A DNA stretch of 64,000 nt from Adiantum capillus-veneris (Eukaryota; Streptophyta; Polypodiopsida; Polypodiales; Pteridaceae). Positions 10,996 through 21,569 of the stretch are shown piece by piece. Numbering within the stretch: position 1 is the stretch's first letter; each line of letters opens with the position of its first letter. The DNA is taken from NCBI GenBank assembly GCA_014529385.2, contig CM043958.1, positions 157,143,293 through 157,207,292 of the forward strand, written 5' to 3'. The position numbers and the translations under genes were made by a program. The notes under the pieces were generated by a model that saw only the letters and a program-made list of their open reading frames with translations, was not told where the DNA came from and searched no databases.

Positions 10996-11347
10996 TGAAA
11001 GGGTTAGTGTTAAGGCGGATGGGTATTAGTGCCATTCATGAGTTCCATTTATGCGGGGTTAATCACAAATTAAACAATAACAAGTAAGTCACTATAAGTG
11101 AAAATATAAAAAAACAGTGATACATTAGAGATTAAAAATGAACAAGATAAATGGTGATTTTATAGCCCAAAGCTGGGCTTCTAAACGTATAGAAAACATG
11201 GACCTTCTTTAATATAGTCTTTGGACTTCTTTTAATGAGGTCTCATTCATCATGGATGTATGCATGCATGTGTGTACATGCATGTGTGCCTCATACATTA
11301 TGTGTCATAGTAAAGAAATGATTTCCATGAGGAGGTTTACCCTAACA
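10996..11347 (-). repeat. 3' LTR of the 2.4-kb element
   Basis: Starts TGAAAGGGTTAG and ends TTTACCCTAACA. It contains a short duplication of GCATGCATGTGTG that is absent from the right LTR. Confidence 0.9.
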
Positions 11348-11629
11348 AGCACCCTTAAACCTAATCATGGTACTCTCTAAAGATCCATCTAGGCCTCTTA
11401 TGATCCACCGATACATCATGGCTAGTTCCACTAGATTTAACACTTCACGTTTCTCTACTGGACACATCATGGCAATTCTCAGCGGATTTATAGCTCATGG
11501 TTCACAAGGTGGCCATTTACATAGTCCTAGGCTCTAATCTAGAGTAGTACATCATCATAGTCATTTGATTGTGCCTGAATCTTTATGGTTGATTGATCTT
11601 TGTCATGTTGTTGTCATGGAGTCTTGGTT

Positions 11630-11813
11630 CATTGTTTTTGTAGGTGTCTTGATCTTTATCTTCTTGTTGTTGTTCATGGTTGAAGCTTGATACTCCCCTT
11701 GTAATATCCGAATCTCGTCCCCATTGTTTTTGTAGGTGTCTTGATCTTTATCTTCTTGTTGTTGTTCATGGTTGAAGCTTGATACTTCCCTTGTAATCTC
11801 CAATCTCATCCCC
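11630..11813. repeat. Tandem duplication, 92-bp unit
   Basis: ATTGTTTTTGTAGGTGTCTT...CTCGTCCCC occurs at 11631 and again at 11723 inside the 2.4-kb element. The repeats are almost identical, so this is a recent event. Confidence 0.9.
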
Positions 11814-12144
11814 TTGAATTTGGCAAGGGTGGTGCATGGTAGTAGCACATATGTGTTTGTGTAAGTGCCTTGGTAGGCAATACATACAAATCATAATATG
11901 TGCATATCATGTATGTCTGTGTGTGCACAAGAAAGGTCTTACAACATTCATGGCAGTATCTAATTCTCAGTGATCAAATAGACATAGTTCATCGTCTCCA
12001 TAGTGGAGAGCGTACAAACCATGGAATTGTGTAATAAGGTTTGGAAGCTAATCTTGCTTGGTAATGGGATAGTACTCAAAATTAGAGCCAAAAAATAATT
12101 GTGCACAAGAATGAGACTTTGTGTAGAGAATCATTTTTTGCAAT

Positions 12145-12555
12145 CTAAAAATATTCGAGTTGTGTAGGTAGGAGACCCAATGGCCTTCCTCCTCTACGAC
12201 CAAGAGCAACCTTGTCATGAGAAGTGGTTGCATGGATGAAACAGAACCTTAGATGGCCTACACAAACTTTGTATACCAAACATTCTTGCACTAATTTAGA
12301 GTGTTGAGGCCAATTTTCTTTGCAGATGCAGAATCGGCTTCTGATGCTTTGTGGAGCAATTCCAAGGGATTGAGGCAGAAAAAAATGCAGCAGCCTTGAA
12401 ATTGATTCGGATTGGCTGTCCGCATCAATCAAGATTAGCCCTAGCTCATCGTAGGTCGTTTTTGCAGTAGCCCAGAAGTAATGATGTACGAGGCTTATGA
12501 TCTCTTGAGTGGCTAGGGCATAGTCTGCAGAACTAAGTGAGGTAGAGAGGTCCAT
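12145..12555 (-). CDS. Unrecognised ORF inside the non-autonomous element
   Basis: A 137-codon frame from ATG 12555 in a good plant start context (GCCATGGAC): MDLSTSLSSADYALATQEII, then ARG/SER-rich sequence with CICKENW. The frame is open a further 16 codons upstream. No similarity to gag, protease or RT is apparent. It may be a captured host-gene piece or chance. Base composition is less AT-rich than the flanks. Confidence 0.3.
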   Translation of the reverse strand: MDLSTSLSSADYALATQEIISLVHHYFWATAKTTYDELGLILIDADSQSESISRLLHFFLPQSLGIAPQSIRSRFCICKENWPQHSKLVQECLVYKVCVGHLRFCFIHATTSHDKVALGRRGGRPLGLLPTQLEYF

Positions 12556-13025
12556 GGCGATGGTAGAGTATCTCAATAAGATGTTGAGGGAACGAGAAGG
12601 CACAACAACAACGGGACATAGATGGAGGAGTGGGGAAATAGGGAAAATTGCAGCAACTCAAGCTAAATGCATAGTTCTAGGGGCTTGCACACATCTAATA
12701 GACATGTAAGCAATGCTTGATGAGGCTACAAGAAAAGCCATGGCAAAAATTAAGCTCCACACACAGTATGCACCAATTCCTTAAATGAAGAAGTGCCAGC
12801 TGTTGGAGTCAACTACCTTTTGGAAAGGTTGACTTTGAAAAGTGCCCTTATCTAAAATTTGCTTAATTAAATCAAATCTCACTTAACTCTGCTAGAAACA
12901 AGAGATAAGGAACCTAAAAATGCAACTAATATGCAAAAGGATGAATCAATCAAGTGATAAAAGGTCAATTGATCTAGCTTTAGAGAGGATGATGAATTCT
13001 TAACTAGGTTTAATCCTAACCGTGT

Positions 13026-13037
13026 GCTCTGATACCA
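13026..13037 (-). other. Primer-binding site (initiator-Met tRNA)
   Basis: On the minus strand TGGTATCAGAGC matches the 3' end of plant initiator-Met tRNA exactly. It sits 2 bases inside the 5' LTR of the 2.4-kb element. Confidence 0.9.
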
Positions 13038-13039
13038 CG

Positions 13040-13378
13040 TGAAAGGGTTAGTGTTAAGGCGGATGGGTATTAGTGCCATTCATGAGTGATTAATATGTGG
13101 GGTTAATTAAAAATTAAAAAATAACAAGTAAGCTCACTATAAGTGCAAATAAAAAAAACAACAATGCATTAGAGATTAAAAATGAACAAGATACATGGTG
13201 CTTTTATAGCCCAAAGCTAAGCTTTTAAATGCATAGAAATCATGGACCTTCTTTAATATAGTCTTTGGACTTCTTTTAATGCGGTCTTCACTACTCATGG
13301 ATGTATGCATGCATGTGTGCCTCGTACATTATGTGTCATAAGGAAGAGATGGTTTTCATGAGGAGGTTTACCCTAACA
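13040..13378 (-). repeat. 5' LTR of the 2.4-kb element
   Basis: Starts TGAAAGGGTTAG and ends TTTACCCTAACA like its partner. A TTTTATAG box near 13200 is shared by both copies. Confidence 0.9.
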
Positions 13379-13383
13379 CTTTA

Positions 13384-14925
13384 TCATATACATTTAATAA
13401 AAAAGGCACGTCAATGTTTTTTGTAATACAACCAATTTTGGGGGTGATCAGAGAGTATATATGTGTGTTAGAGTGGGGAGACTCTATGTTTCTTTTTGGC
13501 TTGCTAAAATAAGCCTTACTTTCCCTTGCTCAAAGGTCGTTGAATGATTTGGGGGGACATGGGTTCCGTATAATTAACTTTTATTTGTCACCATTTTGCA
13601 TGTTTTTTTCTAAAGATAAAACTATTTGTTCCTTTCGTAAAGATGGACTACGCAATCATTAAAGGTTCAAATTTTTATTTTTATTTTTTCTTATTGTGTC
13701 TTTTTAAATTTGGGGGTGGTGCGAATAGTGAGTATACATGTGTGATAGAGTGGGGAGACTTTATGCTTCTTTTTGGTTTGCTAAAACAAGTGTTACTTCA
13801 AAGGTCATCTAAATGACTTGAGGGGACATGGGCTCCCATTATTTAACTTTGATTTATCACCACTTTGCATTCTTTTTTTACAAAAGTGGGTTTGTATATG
13901 TTCCTATATTAAACATGGAAGTGTACAATCATTTAAAGATTCAAATTTGTTTTTGGCATGCCTAGTGGCAAAGGTCTTAGCGTTGGGGTAATGTTTTTAG
14001 CTTTGGAGATAAAGCAATCATGAGAAGTTAGAAATAAGCTCTTGCCTCTAGGGAATGCTAGGCTTTAGCCCTGTGCGCATTTCAATGATGGAGATTAGAG
14101 AAGGGAAATGTTTCCATGGCCGTCTTCCTAAGCTCTGAGGAATGGTCTATGTTTTTTAAGGGTCTTTTAATTTAATCATAGGCTCTCTTTTTTAGGAAAA
14201 GGAAAGACATGCAAGCGAGTAATGGCTTTTGTCTTTCAAATATGAGGGATGGTGAACACATGAACAAGATTTAGGGTAGAGTTTTGTTGATTTTGTCTTA
14301 TGGGTTGCCTACGCTCGGTATCTACCTCTGCTACATTTCTTGTGCTATGTTACCATCTTCAGTTGTCAAGCCTGCCACCAAGAGCCTCAAGATCCATCAA
14401 GAGAAGGTAATCTATGGCACATAGTTGTATGTTTTATGGTTGTCTCTTACTTTATAGTAGGTAGGAAACTTGCCATCCAATCCCATTCAACTTTTGTGCC
14501 TAGTATGCCCTTCATAAAACCCATTTTTCACGATGCTTACTGTATCAAATCAGCTATTGTAGTTAGGTAGGCAACTTGTTTCCCTACCTTGATTTGTGCA
14601 GATTCTACTTCTACACATGTTAATGCCCTTTTTAGTTCCAATTTTACACAATGCTTGCTAATTCATTTTAGCTATTGTAGTTGTTCAACTTTGTGTTTCT
14701 TGCTCTTTGCTTTGTGCTTCATCTGCTTTAAACCTTCAAAACTTGCACATGCTGCATACATTTTTGAAAAGGGTTTCTTGCTATACAACAAGCATATTGC
14801 CACCCCTCCCTTGTTTTGTGTTGCTTTTATTATGGAACTAATATGTGCTTCCAATTTCTTTTACTTGTTGATTTGTCGTAGCTCTTGTTGTGTTTGTCAA
14901 ATTGTGTTAACCAAGAAGCTCACCG
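13384..14925. other. No gene resolved; contains a ~270-bp duplication
   Basis: Low-complexity T-rich sequence. Two ORFs (14340-14570 and 14589-14930) show no domain and have Cys/Phe-rich, non-coding-like composition. Confidence 0.35.
13438..13960. repeat. Diverged tandem duplication, ~270-bp unit
   Basis: TTGGGGGTG...TAGAGTGGGGAGACT...TTTTTGGCTTGCTAAAA...GGGGACATGGG...TTGTCACCATTTTGCAT starts near 13438 and again near 13708 with many substitutions. Confidence 0.75.
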
Positions 14926-16080
14926 CCTAACAAGCCTCCTTATCGACTTTCCCAAGCTCAACAAGAGGAGATCATGAGGAAAGTACAAGAATTGGTAGAC
15001 AAAGGGATGGTATGTCCTATCTCCTCTCCCTTTTGTTCTCCGGTCCTTCTAGTGCAAAAGAAATATGGTACATATCGTATGTGTGTGGACTATCAACCAC
15101 TAAACCATATCACTATCAAAAATAGATTTTTCATGCCTCGGGTAGAAGATCTATTTGTTTGATAAGCTACAAGGCTCTACCTACTTCAATCGGATTGACC
15201 TTAAAAGTGGTTATCATCAAATAAGGATAGTGGATGAAGATACTCTAAAGACCATGTTTCGTACAACGTTTGGTCTTTATGAATATCTAGTAATGCCTTT
15301 TGGCTTGACTAATGCACTAGCTAGTTCAATCGATTAATGGAGAAAATCTTTAGACCCTACCGCAAATTCACTGGAGTGTTCTTTGATGATATCATTATCT
15401 ACTCCAAGTCATTAGAGAAACACAAAGAACATCTCCAACTCATTTTTCAAGCACTAAGGGAGAACAAGCTTTTTCTCAATTAAAAGAAAAGTAAATTTTT
15501 CCTTCAAGAGATTCAATACTTAGGTCATATTTTCTCAAGATGGTATCTGTATGGATCTATCAAAGCTAGAGGTAATAAAAGCATGGCCTAATCCAAGGAA
15601 TCTACATGAGCTAAGAAGCTTTAATGGTATGTGTGCATACTATAGACGCTTCATAGCAAAATTTTCTCAAATAGCAGGACCATTACATGACTTAACAAAG
15701 AAGAACATTAAGTATTCATGGACTGCTAAGGAGCAAACTGCTTTTGACAAGCTCAAAGAGAAGTTTACCTACCAACCAGTCCTCATGCTTCCAAACCTCT
15801 CAAAGCCATTTTAGGTCCAATGTGATGCTTGTTGTGATTACCTTGGAGCAGTCTTGCTTCAAGAAGGGCATGCATAGCATATGAGAGTCGAAGGCTCAAT
15901 ACGGATGAACGAATCTGGGGCATTTATGAGAAAGAGATTTTAGATGTTCTACATGCCCTAGGCACATGGAAGCACTATTTATTGGGGACTCCATTCATTT
16001 TACAAACAAACCACCAAACTCTCAAGTACTTCATGACACAAACCAAGATTTTCGATAAACAAATGCACAAATTTAAATAA
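14926..16080 (+). pseudogene. Ty3/Gypsy RT and RNase H remnant
   Basis: Four overlapping frames give, in order: [87 protein letters not shown], the catalytic block VFFDDIIIYSKS, the thumb (LRSFNGMCAYYRRFIAKFSQ) and the start of RNase H (VQCDACCDYLGAVLLQEG). At least three frameshifts and several stops break it. Integrase is missing; after about 16080 no polymerase sequence is recognisable. It lies 260 bp upstream of a polypurine tract and LTR in the same orientation, so it is the pol end of that element. Confidence 0.9.
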
Positions 16081-16328
16081 TATGCATGCTTAGAATCATG
16101 TTTGTGTGATGACGACGTCTCCCAAACACCAAGTAGAATTTGTCACTCTACTTGGGAGAATGAAATGGACTAAAGACGGCAGCTATGTCTCCCAAGCACC
16201 AAATGGATTAGTCATCCATCTTGGAAAGATGTTGTAGGGTAAAAAGGGATCCTCTACCCGCTAAGAAAGATTGACTAATGACTAAGGCTTTATCTCTTCT
16301 ACCTCATAGTCGAGAACGATATGATTTC

Positions 16329-16341
16329 AAGAGAGAGGAAA
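16329..16341 (+). other. Polypurine tract
   Basis: AAGAGAGAGGAAA sits immediately 5' of the TGTCATAAAATC LTR. It fixes the LTR as a 3' LTR and ties it to the RT remnant upstream. Confidence 0.75.
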
Positions 16342-17885
16342 TGTCATAAAATCCAATATCTAACCAACCCAAATGATTTTCTCATATTAAACTGATCATT
16401 TAATGTGGGAGAATAAACGATAACAAGGGTTAGAATATAGACATGTGCTTTCAGATCTATCTCAACACGGGGCCAATGGTAAAGGGGTCCAAATGAGAGA
16501 TGGTATGTCAAAGAGCAAGGCTAGCCAATGGAGCTTAAAAGACCTTAGGGTTAGCTTCATTAAAGACCTCCAAAGGTTAGTGTTAAAAGTCCTTTGACCT
16601 TAGGTAAGCTAGGACTGAGCTTGAGGTGGGAACCCGGCACAAGCTTGAGGTGCTTGTCGTGCTTGCTGGACTGAGGTGCTTCTCGTGCTTGTCATGCTTG
16701 TCGTGCTTGCCGACTAGGGAGCTTAAGGTTCTTGTGGGAACACTACCCAAGCTTGAGGTGCTTTGTCATGCTTGCTGACTAAGGTGCTTGAGGGTAAGGT
16801 GTTCAAAAATTCAAATCCAATCCCTACTGAAGAGGGGGCAAGTCCTATAGCTAGGGGGATGAGAGAGAACACACACACACAAAAAGGAAACCCCATGCCT
16901 CAAGAGGCACCAAGGACACATCCCAAGTCCCTACCCATGTTGCCCTCATGGTGTGCATAAAGAATATCGGTTGGCCTCCAAGGGGTCCAATGATAAATTA
17001 GTTAATTTAATTAATTGTTTTTGCATCTATCAAGTCCTCTCTCTCAAACGGGAAAGGGGGACACTTGTCCCAATGCCTCGTGCATGTGATTGTCTAGGCT
17101 TGGAAGGGTCCAATGAGCTTCAAGCATGAGCTACAAGGGGGGGTCGACCAAAGTAAGAAGGGGGGCTGCTTGAGGGGTATACTCTCCCACACACACTCAC
17201 ACACACCCTCATTGTGTGAAGTGCAAAGTGCAAGAGCTGCATCTCCTTCTCCAAGTTAGTAGAGAAGTTGAGAGCCTACACCAACACTCTTCGCTATGGA
17301 ATGCAAATCCAACCAAGAGCCATGCTCCAAATGCTTAAGCTTGCCATCTTCATTGCTATGCTATTATGTATGCTAGCAAGAAGAGTGATGATAAGTGAGG
17401 AACTATTTCTTTCTCCTATGGAATGTTTCTTCTTCCTCTTCCCTACCCTCATTCCCCGCTAGCTCTCTCCACCTTCGAAGGTGTTTGAGGCCTTGGGACT
17501 AAGGCTTGGGATAGTTAATGATTTTTCCAAAGTTTATGCTATGCCCGTGATGCATGAAGCTTTCCATCTTCATTGCATCACCTAGGTATAAAGGAACACA
17601 AAGATTGTATTGTACCAAGTCTCTCTTGATGGGAGAATCTATAATGCAAATGCCTATTGGAGGGGAGACCGGCTCCACATAAATCCGGTCCTCAATTGTT
17701 TTCATGTTCTCTAAACTCTCTCTCTTGCAAAAGTATTGTTCATGCCAAGTTAACTAAGTACTATGCTTATGTTGCCATCATCAATTAAGTTCACCCTCTA
17801 TGCTCTCAAAGTAATCTCACAAAAATTATTTTTCTAAGTTTTCTAATTCCGCTACTCCCAAAGTTCATAGGCCATATCCATTACA
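16342..17885 (+). repeat. 3' LTR of the Gypsy element (1.54 kb)
   Basis: Starts TGTCATAAAATCC and ends CATATCCATTACA. It aligns almost throughout with 45909-47608, which fixes both ends. It contains GCTTGAGGTGCTTGTCGTGCT-like short repeats (16620-16800) and a small AC run near 16871. No ORF inside is meaningful. Confidence 0.85.
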
Positions 17886-18532
17886 TCATATATAACATGC
17901 AAGTTAAGGACCCCCATAGGTGAGCTTAGATTGAGTCTAATGGAAGTTGGTTCTATTTGTGAGTTAATAGCCTCCATACGTGAGCTTAGATTGATTCTAC
18001 TTGAAGCTTGGTTTTATTTGCAAGAAAAAAAAGATGGCATAGATGACAGCAAGGCAGATGTCATTGCAATTTGAACAATAGCTCAACACTTACTTTCTAA
18101 CATTGTAAGTCTAAAAGTTGTAATGAATATAACTAGAACAAGGTTTTCTATCCTTGAATATATCAATTTTGTGTGTATGTTCCCTCTTTCATATGGAGGT
18201 AATATGAGCTGAATTTTTATTTGTATAAACAAACATGTATTTTGCCTTTTAGTGAAATGGCCTTATTACTTACTTCAAATCTAGCTCGTTCTCTCTTATT
18301 TCTAAATGGCATGGATGTCTATGCTACCAGTTATTAATGGCCATTTCAAAAAAGGGTTGTTTCTCTCTCTTGTCTACCTTGAATTCCAAGACTCACTTTT
18401 CCCTAGAGAAAATAATAATGTGATGAAAAAAATCGTAATACCAAGAACACCTTTTCACTCTAGAGTTATTGCTAGGATTTATGTCTGCCTCATGATGTTA
18501 TCCGTTGATTTTTCTATAATGAGAATTTGTTC

Positions 18533-18578
18533 ACATATTGAATATTCTAAGGAAGAAGCCTTAGAATACTCAATATGT
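18533..18578. repeat. Inverted repeat (20-bp arms, 6-nt loop)
   Basis: ACATATTGAATATTCTAAGG is followed after AAGAAG by its reverse complement with a single mismatch, so a strong short hairpin is expected. Confidence 0.8.
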
Positions 18579-20461
18579 TATCCTTTGGATTACTACTATG
18601 ATAAGAATTTGTCCACATATTTACTGCATAAGGGTGCCAACCCTATTTCTTAGACTCAAGATCACAAAGGTACCAATTCCCTTTGCTTCGCTTTGAATAC
18701 ATGCTCTTCTTTCCTTCTAGCTATGAGCATTGTGAATATGGACTACAATGATTGTAAGTTCTTTGATGCTCTCTCATCTTAGTCTCTCTTTGATTTGAGT
18801 GTTTTTCTTAGAATCTAACTTTATCATGTAGCATGAAGTCGTAGCTAATGTGAATATATTAGTAAAAAGGAGAATGAAAATACTCCTATCTCTAGTCATG
18901 TAAGAGAAGCCAATGACAATATTCATGACAACCTTTTGAGAATTATGATCACGGGGCTGGCAAAAGAAATATTTCTCAAAATATCTTTCATGATGACAAT
19001 ACCAATGCTATTTTCTTTAAATTTGTGCTCCCTTGTTTGCTAGAATATTTATCGTGTGTCATCATATTTACAACTTTGAAAATAAGAGAGTGTGATTCAA
19101 ACTCCAAGTTACTCAAGCCACTCTTCTCATTCTCTCTCAAAACTCTTCAACAAATATCCAATTTAGCTTTGAGGGGATAGTGTTGAATGTTTATGGTACT
19201 TACGGCTCTAATGAAGACTACAAGAAATACCTCAAAGTCAATGTTGTGGGATAACGACAGCTACAACACTATTACTTTAGTGGTGGATGACGATTTCATC
19301 CAAAAGTACCTTGAGTTTATTTTAGAAGGGGGAGTGTATTTAGGTTGAAGTGGTTGAACTTGTGAGTATGAACTCAAATGATGGAGAAAGAGCTACAGTT
19401 GCTTTGAAGGTTAATGCTTCTATCGGTATGAGTAAACGTAAAGTGGAACCTTTCACCGTATGCGTAATATTTATTGTTGAGAAAAAAATCAACAATACCT
19501 TAGAGAGGTAAAGACTCTTTCAGCTCTTGATGTGACTCCTTTTAATTTTGTGTATGGATAGAATCATAGAATTGATTTAGAAAAAGCTTTTTGTGTCCAA
19601 ATTTTTGAAATGGGTTATGGAAAAGAGTTGATGTTACTCTTCTTGTGGTAGTACTCGACAATTTTTTTGATGTGAGTTATCTCTTTCTATTAGCTTTATG
19701 GCATTCTCAAAATAACAAATTTCAATAGTGTTTTCATTGTGAACGATAGTTTTTGAGTGTAAGCAAACAAAGGTCAATTCACTCACAAATGGTGGCTTTT
19801 TCTTTGAGAGTGGAAAATTAGTGGAGCTTTTTGAATTTTCCACACTTGAGGAAAGGATTGTTACCTCCAAAGGCCCACCAAAGTTACTCTTGTTGGAAAC
19901 TATATTGATAAGATGTGCAACTTCAAAGACACTTTAGCTGGTCTCTATCACAAAAATCCCATTTTCACAAGATTTTTGAAAAGTCTTTGTGCAAATGATC
20001 TCCTTTCCAAAGTTCTTTTTAACAAGAGCTTGCTCAAAACGTTATATTTTTTCTATGCAAAAAGTTTTGACAATCAAAGACTTGAATGACACAACTTGTG
20101 TTCTTGTTTTGCTTGAGCCAAGAAGATGGTGAACTTCATGATTCCATGGTGTAACCTTCCTTCCCAAGCCCTAAACACCCCAATGGGGAGAAAGAACTGC
20201 AAGGTAAGAGGTAGATAAGGGTGAAAGGAATAATATTCAAGCAAAAGAAGTAATACTTTGTACATGCTTACTCCATGAGAAAAGTCTTAGCATAGCTTAA
20301 CATAATAGAGTAGGAGAAGATGATTATGAAGAAGAAGATATGTCACTTGCTTGGATTTGCACCCATAGCCAAGCTCTTAAGCATATAATTTGACTTCCCT
20401 GAGAGAGGGGGGGAGAGAGAGAGGGTTTGTTTGGCCACTCTTTGGCACTTGATAAAGTGAG

Positions 20462-20466
<5 letters not shown>

Positions 20467-20501
<35 letters not shown>
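20467..20501. repeat. (GA)n microsatellite
   Basis: An uninterrupted run of about 17 GA units; it generates spurious Leu-Ser repeats on the minus strand. Confidence 0.95.
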
Positions 20502-20503
<2 letters not shown>

Positions 20504-20686
20504 CTAGCAATCCCTTTCTTTTGTATTCATGCAAACTTGCTATCTTCCCCCATATGGAATGCCTGCAACTTGGTCCAATGAGAAGTGAACACTTAAAAAT
20601 TCAACTCATGCATACTCAAACACTTGTCCCCTCCTACCAAACTTGAACAAGTCCCCCCTCCCTTTCTTGGACTTGACTTGGCAAGT

Positions 20687-20688
<2 letters not shown>

Positions 20689-20718
<30 letters not shown>
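20689..20718. repeat. (AC)n microsatellite
   Basis: An uninterrupted run of about 15 AC units. Confidence 0.95.
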
Positions 20719-20721
<3 letters not shown>

Positions 20722-21569
20722 TCTAACCTCCCATAAAGCAAGTATGAGCTACTTTGGACATGTAACCTAGCCAAGCTTAGAAGAGGACTAGAGTCAACTT
20801 TGTAAATAAAGAAGGATTGATCTAACCGTAGACTTTAGCCTTTTCTTTTCACTCATTAAAAACCATAACCTTTTTCTTTAATTGAACTAGCTCGGGTGCA
20901 AGACCTTTGCACAATCCTTTGGAGGTTTTATGAAGCTGACCTGAGCTAGAGCCTACCTGCTAATTTAGGACTTGCTAAATTAACACGAACTTTGGTAAAA
21001 GTAAAACTCGCTCTTGGTCTATAGAGCTTCACCTCCTGTGCAAAACCTCAGCACAGTGCTTGTGACGTACCACAAAGCTAGTCCCTAAACATGCTAAATA
21101 TAGACTTGCTAAATTCAACTATCTGTGGCAAGTTAAAAATTTACCCTAAGGCTTTTCAGACATCATACTTGGAGTCTAATGACTAATTTAAAGTTTTGAA
21201 ATTAGCACAATCTTTTATTTTTAGACTCCTATAATTGCTCTAGGTAATCTCCTTTGTCTTGTACTTTTGATCAAGGCTATTTGGGATAGGTTCATCCTTC
21301 CTTGACCTGTACCTATGACTGACACTAAATTATCCTTGCTCTTTTATGGACCTCTCTCATTTTTTCCCAAGCCTTTGATCGACCTAGTCCATAAGCACTT
21401 AAATCATCTTCACTTGTTGTCTTTTACTTTCCTCGGACTTAAATGGCCAAATTAAGATGGAAAATACTTTTAGAAGGTTAGAATTTAATTTTCATGACAC
21501 TAGTACAAATGTATGATGAAATTTGTAGCATGGTCAAAAAGAGAAAAGTTTTTGAGAGGCAAAAGTACA

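Larger units (their letters stand above)
10996..13378 (-). mobile_element. Complete non-autonomous LTR retroelement (2.4 kb)
   Basis: Two LTRs (10996-11347 and 13040-13378) are flanked by identical 5-bp direct repeats CTTTA (10991-10995 and 13379-13383). The tRNA primer site lies inside the right LTR on the minus strand, so the element reads right to left. The 1.7-kb interior has no gag, protease, integrase or RT, only one unrecognised ORF and a tandem duplication. It must have been mobilised by an autonomous relative, and the size fits the gap between TRIM and LARD elements. LTR divergence is roughly 10% by eye. Confidence 0.9.
17886..21569. other. No recognised gene
   Basis: AT-rich, with scattered coding-like fragments on the plus strand (for example SMNSNDGERATVALKVNASI near 19370) that match nothing I know. 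It could be the 5' flank or upstream part of the Helitron that begins to be readable at about 21.6 kb. Microsatellites and one hairpin are listed separately. Confidence 0.35.

Noticed and set aside
14589-14930. 113-codon Cys/Phe-rich ORF as a membrane or secreted protein
   Set aside because: T-rich, low-complexity composition, no start context, and it abuts a decayed Gypsy pol. Best explained by chance.
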